Below are positions 5,203 through 9,197 of a stretch of 9,197 nucleotides of DNA, in pieces (position 1 is the stretch's first letter; each line of letters opens with the position of its first letter). Origin of the DNA: Actinomycetota bacterium (GTDB taxonomy: Bacteria > Actinomycetota > Acidimicrobiia > Acidimicrobiales > Ilumatobacteraceae); contig SXPW01000011.1 of assembly GCA_005793785.1 (NCBI GenBank), positions 1 through 9,197 on the forward strand, in the 5' to 3' direction. The notes beneath the pieces were generated by a model, which was not told where the DNA came from, ran no database searches, and saw only the letters and a list, made by a program, of their open reading frames with translations. Both the position numbers and the translations under genes were made by a program.

Positions 5203-6020
5203 GCGTGGTGTCCGAAAACTATTACTCGATCGGTGAGGTGCTGGCGGTGCTGGCGGAAGAATTCCCCGACGTCACCATCTCGAAGATCCGATTTCTGGAG
5301 AGCCAAGGCCTCATCAATCCCGAACGCACCAGCGCCGGTTATCGAAAGTTCACCAAGGGCGAGGTCGATCGGCTGCGCTTCATCCTGCGTGAGCAGAAGG
5401 ACAACTTCCTTCCACTGCGAGTGATTCGCGATCGGCTGGAGGGGGAGACGAGCGATGGACTCCTCCGACCCGAGGACGTCACCGATCCGAGCATGCCACG
5501 CGGTATTCGTGTTCCATCAGCGGGTCATCCAACCAATCGCAGTCCCGCCGATCGAGCGTCCACCGATCGCGCGGTGGGCGCGCCGATTGTCGGTCGACCA
5601 CCGCTTCGCAAGCGACCGGAGCGACTCACGCGAGCCGACGTACTGGAGGCCACGGGAGTTTCCGACGACGTTCTAAGGACGTTGGAGAAGATGAAGTTCG
5701 TCCGACCGTTGATGGTGGGTACCGAGCCGTACTATGACGAGACAGACCGTGACATCGTGCACCTGGCCGGTCGGTTGGCGGCGTTCGGAATCGATCCGCG
5801 AAGTTTGATGGCGTGGAGATTGTCCGCCGAGCGCGAAGCCGACGTGTTCGAGCCGCTCGTGCGAGCCGAGCTGTCGCGTCGCGGAACGGAGTCGGGCAAG
5901 AGCGCGGACGCGCGAACCTCGGACGCCATGAAGTTGCTCGACGACTTGATCGCACTCGGTGAGGAACTTCGCACTGCGCTGCTGATAAACGTCACCAAAA
6001 CGTTGCGCAACCACGCCTGA
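5199..6020 (+). CDS. ftsR: MerR-family transcriptional regulator, FtsR/Rv1828 type
   Basis: The 273-residue protein starts with a winged-helix MerR DNA-binding domain at about 8-81: YYSIGEVLAVL, TISKIRFLESQGLI, RTSAGYRKFT and RLRFILREQKD. This pattern, with a long DNA-binding domain followed by a second conserved domain, is that of actinobacterial FtsR (Rv1828 in M. tuberculosis; an activator of ftsZ in Corynebacterium). Residues 82-145 form a low-complexity Pro/Arg linker. The C-terminal domain (about 146-270) holds RLTRADVLEATGVSDD and a long helical part, and lacks the metal-binding cysteines of metalloregulatory MerR proteins. Three in-frame GTG starts compete: 5199 (overlapping the FHA stop), 5205 and 5208. 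GGTGA at 5198-5202 lies 5 bases before GTG 5208, so the true start may be 5208 (270 aa). The target genes are inferred by orthology. Confidence 0.9.
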   Translation: MSVVSENYYSIGEVLAVLAEEFPDVTISKIRFLESQGLINPERTSAGYRKFTKGEVDRLRFILREQKDNFLPLRVIRDRLEGETSDGLLRPEDVTDPSMPRGIRVPSAGHPTNRSPADRASTDRAVGAPIVGRPPLRKRPERLTRADVLEATGVSDDVLRTLEKMKFVRPLMVGTEPYYDETDRDIVHLAGRLAAFGIDPRSLMAWRLSAEREADVFEPLVRAELSRRGTESGKSADARTSDAMKLLDDLIALGEELRTALLINVTKTLRNHA

Positions 6021-6028
6021 GCCATTGC

Positions 6029-6034
6029 TACGCT
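6029..6034 (+). promoter_or_regulatory. Putative -10 element of the BFN-domain gene
   Basis: TACGCT lies 6 bases before ATG 6041, in the 20-base gap after the ftsR-like gene. TTGCGC at 6003-6008 is the nearest -35-like hexamer but the 20-base spacing is long. No Shine-Dalgarno precedes the ATG, which favours a separate leaderless transcript over translation from the upstream message. Confidence 0.4.
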
Positions 6035-6040
6035 GACGCC

Positions 6041-6541
6041 ATGAACGCCAGCGAGTCCGTCGAACTTGAATTGCTCGGCGTAAAAATCGAGGCACCGGCG
6101 AACGTTCCGCTGATGCAATTGCGTGAGACGTCCGGAGAGCGTCGCACACTCAGCATCTACATCGGCGCGTCGGAGTACATGGCCATCGACCACGTGATGC
6201 AGGGACGCGTACCGACCCGACCACTCACCCACGACCTGCTGGTGAACGTGTTCGAGGATCTCGGAGCGCATTTGCGCCGAGTGGTCATCACCGAGATGCG
6301 CGAACATACGTACTTCGCCGAGATCGAACTGCTCCACCAGGGTCAGACCCACGTCATTTCCTGTCGACCATCTGACGCGGTGGCCCTCGCCATACGTGCA
6401 GAGATACCCATCGCGGCAAGCACCACCTTGCTCAGCGAAGTGGGGGTGGTCGAGTCCGACGACGACGATTCCGAGGAGATCATGGTGGAGTTTCGGGACT
6501 TCATCGACAACATCAACCCCGAGGACTTTCAAAAGCAGTAG
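6041..6541 (+). CDS. Bifunctional nuclease (BFN/DUF151) domain protein, Rv1829-like
   Basis: The protein is 166 residues. The BFN domain covers about 8-135, with the hallmark segments RPLTHDLL (60-67) and SCRPSDAVALAIR (107-119). It continues with an acidic patch, DDDDSEE at 140-146, and the conserved tail EFRDFIDNINPEDF (150-163). It matches M. tuberculosis Rv1829 in domain, length and position between two MerR genes. The family was named for DNase/RNase activity reported for plant members; activity in bacterial versions is not settled, and the conserved order beside two regulators suggests a regulatory or RNA-related role (inference). ATG 6041 directly begins a normal N-terminus. It ends 45 bases before the next start. 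Confidence 0.92.
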   Translation: MNASESVELELLGVKIEAPANVPLMQLRETSGERRTLSIYIGASEYMAIDHVMQGRVPTRPLTHDLLVNVFEDLGAHLRRVVITEMREHTYFAEIELLHQGQTHVISCRPSDAVALAIRAEIPIAASTTLLSEVGVVESDDDDSEEIMVEFRDFIDNINPEDFQKQ

Positions 6542-6546
6542 GTCGG

Positions 6547-6576
6547 TTGTAGGCGGGGCATCGTCCGCCGTAGCGT
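6547..6576 (+). promoter_or_regulatory. Putative promoter of the second MerR gene
   Basis: TTGTAG (6547-6552) and TAGCGT (6571-6576) are separated by 18 bases, and ATG 6587 follows 10 bases later. This gives a transcript with about four leader bases or fewer. A short inverted repeat, GGCGG (6552-6556) and CCGCC (6565-6569), lies in the spacer and may be an operator or chance in this GC-rich DNA. Confidence 0.5.
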
Positions 6577-6586
6577 GGCTGTCCTC

Positions 6587-7078
6587 ATGACAGCGGAGCG
6601 AGTGAGCCAGTTCGATTCGTCGCGTACGTACAGCGGCACCCATGCAGCGAGCATCGTCGGGATCTCGTACCGTCAGTTGGACTACTGGGCCCGTACCGAC
6701 CTGGTGCGGCCGTCCGCCGCCGACGCATCCGGCAGCGGGACGCGCCGGGAGTACGTGTACCGCGACCTGTTGGAGTTGAAGGTCATCAAGAACCTGCTCG
6801 ATGCAGGAATCAAATTGGAATCCGTGCGCAACGTGTTCAACTACCTTCGTCGCCACGTCACCACCGACGTCGCATCCGCGCACGTGGTCATCAGTGGTCA
6901 GAGCGTCGTGCTCTGTGACGGCGACCACCTGATCGATGCCGTCCGGAATGGTCAGGGTGTGCTCAACGTCCTGCCACTCGGCAACGTGAAGCAGGAACTC
7001 GACGCCAGCATCGTCGAGTTGAAGCGCCGTGAACGCGACGCCGAGGTCGGCGTCGGCAAACGCAGCATCGCCAGGTAG
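6587..7078 (+). CDS. MerR-family transcriptional regulator, Rv1830 (ResR/McdR) type
   Basis: The 163-residue protein has a MerR-type HTH at about 14-85: TYSGTHAASIVGISYRQLDY, WARTDLVRPS, REYVYRDLLELKVIKNLLDAG. The remainder (about 95-145) is a short conserved sensor-less domain, and the last 20 residues are charged helix. Together with its position after the BFN gene, this matches M. tuberculosis Rv1830, described as ResR or McdR and linked to cell division and antibiotic recovery; function here is inferred from that. No metal-binding cysteines are seen. GTG 6575 would add four residues but overlaps the -10; ATG 6587 is preferred. gcvT starts 4 bases after the stop, with AGGTAG (7073-7078) as its ribosome binding site, so the two are almost certainly cotranscribed. 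Confidence 0.9.
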   Translation: MTAERVSQFDSSRTYSGTHAASIVGISYRQLDYWARTDLVRPSAADASGSGTRREYVYRDLLELKVIKNLLDAGIKLESVRNVFNYLRRHVTTDVASAHVVISGQSVVLCDGDHLIDAVRNGQGVLNVLPLGNVKQELDASIVELKRRERDAEVGVGKRSIAR

Positions 7079-7082
7079 TTCG

Positions 7083-8141
7083 ATGACGGTCGACCGCCGG
7101 TCGCCACTCGATGCCCTCCACCGCGAACTCGGCGCAAAAATGGTGCCGTTCGGTGGCTGGGAGATGCCGCTTTCGTATCCGTCGGGAACCATCGCCGAGC
7201 ACATGGCGTGCCGCAACGATGCGGCGGTGTTCGACGTCTCCCATCTGGGCACCGTTCGTGTGGAGGGGGCCGACGCGCTCCAACGACTGCAACGGGCGTT
7301 CACCAACGACTTACGCAAGATTTCACCCGGACGAGCCCAGTACACGCACGCCTGCAACGAACGCGGGGGAGTGAACGACGACATCATCGTGTGGTGGCTG
7401 TCCGAGGACGTCTTCGACGTCATGCCGAACGCCTCGAATACGGAGCGTGTCCGAGATGTCGTCGGAGGAGCGGATACCACGAGTGAGCGAGCCATTCTCG
7501 CGGTACAGGGTCCGCGAGCGCGAGAACGTGTTGCCACCATCTCGCAGGATGCGGCGAACGTGAAACGATTCCGGGTTGCGCGCGTCACGATGCTCGGCGC
7601 CGATTGTGTCGTCGCCGGAACGGGTTACACCGGTGAAGACGGCCTGGAGTTGGCGGTACCCGTCGAACACTCGGAACGAATCGCGCGCGCAATCATCGGT
7701 GCCGGCGTGACCGTTGCGGGACTTGGCGCACGCGACACCCTGCGCTTGGAGGCCGGTCTCCCATTGCACGGGCACGAACTCTCGCCCGACATCACCACGC
7801 TCGAAGCCAATCTCGGCTGGGTCATCGGCTGGGACAAAGGTGACTTTCGTGGACGAACCGTTCTAGAAGAACAACGCAATCGTGGTCCAGGTCGCCGTTT
7901 GTGCGGCATTCGCACGGCTGGACGACGTCCGCCCCGCGACGGGGCTCGTGTCCTGGTGGATGGTGTGGACGTGGGCGTCGTCACAAGCGGCAACTTCTCG
8001 CCGGTGTTGGGTACGGGGATTGCCTTCGCCTTGATCGAGGCCGATCACGGAGCCATCGGTCAGGCGGTTGAGGTGCGGGTTCGCGACAGCGTGCTGAGTG
8101 GCGAGGTGGTGACTACACCGTTCGTTGCGGCGTCGAAGTAG
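7083..8141 (+). CDS. gcvT: Aminomethyltransferase, glycine cleavage system T protein
   Basis: GcvT transfers the methylene group from the H-protein aminomethyl-lipoyl arm to tetrahydrofolate and releases ammonia. The protein is 352 residues from ATG 7083. Family landmarks: SPLDALHRELGAKMVPFGGWEMPL (7-30, as two adjoining blocks), VFDVSHLG (49-56), and YTHACNERGGVNDD (87-100) with the folate-site catalytic Asp at 99-100. Further on are GYTGEDGLEL, LEAGLPLHGHEL and the C-terminal barrel with VTSGNFSPVLGTGIAFALI. The frame is open upstream to GTG 7029, but that would overlap the MerR gene by 50 bases; 7083 has an AGGTAG box 4 bases upstream. It completes a gcvH/gcvT/gcvP set around the regulators. 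Its last 29 bases overlap the convergent small gene. Confidence 0.96.
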   Translation: MTVDRRSPLDALHRELGAKMVPFGGWEMPLSYPSGTIAEHMACRNDAAVFDVSHLGTVRVEGADALQRLQRAFTNDLRKISPGRAQYTHACNERGGVNDDIIVWWLSEDVFDVMPNASNTERVRDVVGGADTTSERAILAVQGPRARERVATISQDAANVKRFRVARVTMLGADCVVAGTGYTGEDGLELAVPVEHSERIARAIIGAGVTVAGLGARDTLRLEAGLPLHGHELSPDITTLEANLGWVIGWDKGDFRGRTVLEEQRNRGPGRRLCGIRTAGRRPPRDGARVLVDGVDVGVVTSGNFSPVLGTGIAFALIEADHGAIGQAVEVRVRDSVLSGEVVTTPFVAASK

Positions 8142-8484
8142 GCGCTTGATCCGACGACGACTTGGGCACCAGGTTGGACATCGCCTTACCGGCGAGTGAG
8201 GGCAGGAAGCCCATCAACGAACCGGCCTGGTCGGCCACTCCGGCGATTCGTCGGATTGGTTCCTCGACGTCGTCGAGCAGCCGGTTGACACGCGATGCCG
8301 CCTGATTGAGGTTGTCCATCGTGGCCCCGAAGTTCTCGAGTGCGAGGATCAGCGCATCGACGGTGCGGCGGCCCTGCTCGGCCAGCTTCACGCCCTCGGT
8401 GACCGGGTCGATCGTGCGCAGGAGTGCCAGGAGATCGGTGACGATTTTCTGGACGTCGAGTGGTGGTGGCGTTGGGTTCGACAC
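8113..8484 (-). CDS. Small helical protein of unknown function, downstream of gcvP
   Basis: I do not recognise this 123-residue protein. It starts at GTG 8484, three bases after the gcvP stop, so it is almost certainly cotranscribed with and translationally linked to gcvP. The first ten residues are Pro-rich (MSNPTPPPLD). Residues about 10-90 look almost entirely helical with hydrophobic residues at heptad-like spacing (IVTDLLALLRTI, VDALILALENFG, MDNLNQAASRVNRLLDDVEEPIRRI), resembling an amphipathic or coiled-coil protein such as a phasin-like or apolipoprotein-like bundle. Residues 87-97 (AGSLMGFLPSL) are the most hydrophobic. No signal peptide or true membrane span is clear. The C-terminus is Ser/Thr/Gln-rich. 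Its stop at 8113 lies inside the gcvT 3' end, a 29-base convergent overlap. Confidence 0.8.
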   Translation of the reverse strand: MSNPTPPPLDVQKIVTDLLALLRTIDPVTEGVKLAEQGRRTVDALILALENFGATMDNLNQAASRVNRLLDDVEEPIRRIAGVADQAGSLMGFLPSLAGKAMSNLVPKSSSDQAPTSTPQRTV

Positions 8485-8487
8485 GCC

Positions 8488-9197
8488 TCAACGGTAGTCG
8501 TTGGTGGCCAATGCCTCGAGCGGCTCGCATGAACAGATCAAATTGCGATCACCGTGTGCGGCGTCGATTCGCGACACCGGCGGAAAATATCCGCGGGTTC
8601 GTAGCGACGCGATCGGGTAGAGGGCCTCCGAACGCGAATACGGACGAGTCCATTCACCAACGACGTCCTCGACCGTGTGTGGCGCGTTGCGCAGCGGGGA
8701 ATCCTCGATGCTCCACTCCCCGGACTCGACTCGGGCAATCTCGGCCCGAATCGCGATCATCGCATCGCAGAATCGATCGAGTTCTTGGAGCGACTCGCTC
8801 TCGGTCGGCTCGACCATGAGCGTTCCTCCGACGGGGAAACTCATCGTCGGCGCATGGAAGGCGTAGTCCATGAGTCGCTTGGCGATGTCGTCGACGCTCA
8901 CACCCGTGCGCTTGGTGATGTCACGAATGTCGAGGATGCACTCGTGGGCGACGAGTCCGTCGCGACCCGAGTACAGCGTCGGATAATGATCGCGCAGACG
9001 TCGCGCTACGTAGTTGGCGTTCACGATGGCCTGCTCGGTGGCGCGGCGCAAGCCGTCGGGACCCATGAGGCGCACGTAGACCCACGAGATCGGCAGGATG
9101 CTCGCCGAACCGAACGGCGCCGCCGACACCGCGCCCACCGCACTCCGGGTACGCCCGAGTGGATCTCCCGGTAGGAATTCGGCGAGGTGCGCCCGAA
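8488..9197 (-). CDS. gcvP: Glycine dehydrogenase (decarboxylating), P protein, C-terminal part
   Basis: GcvP is the PLP enzyme that decarboxylates glycine and loads the aminomethyl group onto lipoyl-GcvH. Only the last 235 residues are in the window; the 5' part, including the PLP lysine motif, lies beyond 9197. The visible part opens with RAHLAEFLPGDPL, corresponding to the conserved VKAHLAPFLP region. It continues with VSAAPFGSASILPISWVYV, ATEQAIVNANYVARRL, GLVAHECILDIRDI, DYAFHAPTMSFPVGGTLMVEPTESES (around the segment near 8810-8880), and the usual C-terminal Arg/Tyr-rich tail ending NDYR. All are close to known P proteins. The gene runs towards gcvT rather than in its direction, so the gcv genes occupy at least two transcription units. 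The stop TGA is the complement of 8488-8490. Confidence 0.96.
   Translation of the reverse strand, partial: RAHLAEFLPGDPLGRTRSAVGAVSAAPFGSASILPISWVYVRLMGPDGLRRATEQAIVNANYVARRLRDHYPTLYSGRDGLVAHECILDIRDITKRTGVSVDDIAKRLMDYAFHAPTMSFPVGGTLMVEPTESESLQELDRFCDAMIAIRAEIARVESGEWSIEDSPLRNAPHTVEDVVGEWTRPYSRSEALYPIASLRTRGYFPPVSRIDAAHGDRNLICSCEPLEALATNDYR

Noticed and set aside
5732..7588. Open frame of 618 codons on the minus strand
   Set aside because: It lies antisense to four well-supported genes (FtsR-like, BFN, Rv1830-like, gcvT). Its translation has no recognisable domain and looks like a shadow of codon bias in high-GC DNA.

Overview
The window is high-GC, densely packed bacterial chromosome with housekeeping genes. 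Gene order and protein sequences point to an actinobacterium. The run CDP-alcohol phosphatidyltransferase, gcvH, GarA-like FHA protein, FtsR-type MerR, bifunctional-nuclease-domain protein, second MerR, then gcvP nearby follows the Mycobacterium tuberculosis order Rv1822, Rv1826-Rv1830, Rv1832. The divergence from mycobacterial sequences and the overall gene style suggest an Acidimicrobiia-like lineage (for example Ilumatobacteraceae); that placement is inference. I see no phage, insertion sequence, CRISPR or other mobile DNA.

Layout. (1) 1-755, minus: ispH, the last step of the MEP isoprenoid pathway, cut at its C-terminal end by the window edge. (2) 803-2137, plus: der, the double-GTPase ribosome assembly factor, divergent from ispH across a short gap that holds a perfect 12-bp palindrome. 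(3) 2194-2433: a small zinc-ribbon plus membrane-helix protein. (4) 2448-2522: tRNA-Pro(GGG), followed after only two bases by the start codon of an SRAP (HMCES/YedK) abasic-site DNA-crosslinking protein, 2525-3262. (5) 3267-3686, minus: a HIT hydrolase, converging on SRAP with 4 bases between stops and diverging from a CDP-alcohol phosphatidyltransferase (3739-4332). (6) 4349-7078: gcvH, garA-like, ftsR-like, BFN and a Rv1830-like regulator, tightly spaced. (7) 7083-8141: gcvT, placed directly after the second MerR gene. (8) Converging on it, minus: the 3' part of gcvP (8488-9197, cut by the window edge) and a small helical protein of unknown function (8113-8484) that overlaps the 3' end of gcvT by 29 bp.

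How the genes relate. GcvH, GcvT and GcvP are three of the four glycine-cleavage components, all within 5 kb; dihydrolipoamide dehydrogenase is not seen here. They are interleaved with a GarA-like regulator of central nitrogen/carbon metabolism and with two MerR-family regulators whose actinobacterial relatives affect cell division, so glycine/one-carbon metabolism and growth control are physically linked.

Points most worth a second look: the tRNA-Pro/SRAP junction, which would give a nearly leaderless SRAP mRNA by tRNA 3' processing; a recurrent TAnnnT box 6-11 bases before start codons, suggesting widespread leaderless transcription; a GarA-like protein that carries an N-terminal zinc ribbon where mycobacterial GarA carries its phosphothreonine switch; and inverted repeats at the ispH/der and gcvH starts. 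No clearly new multi-gene system is visible.
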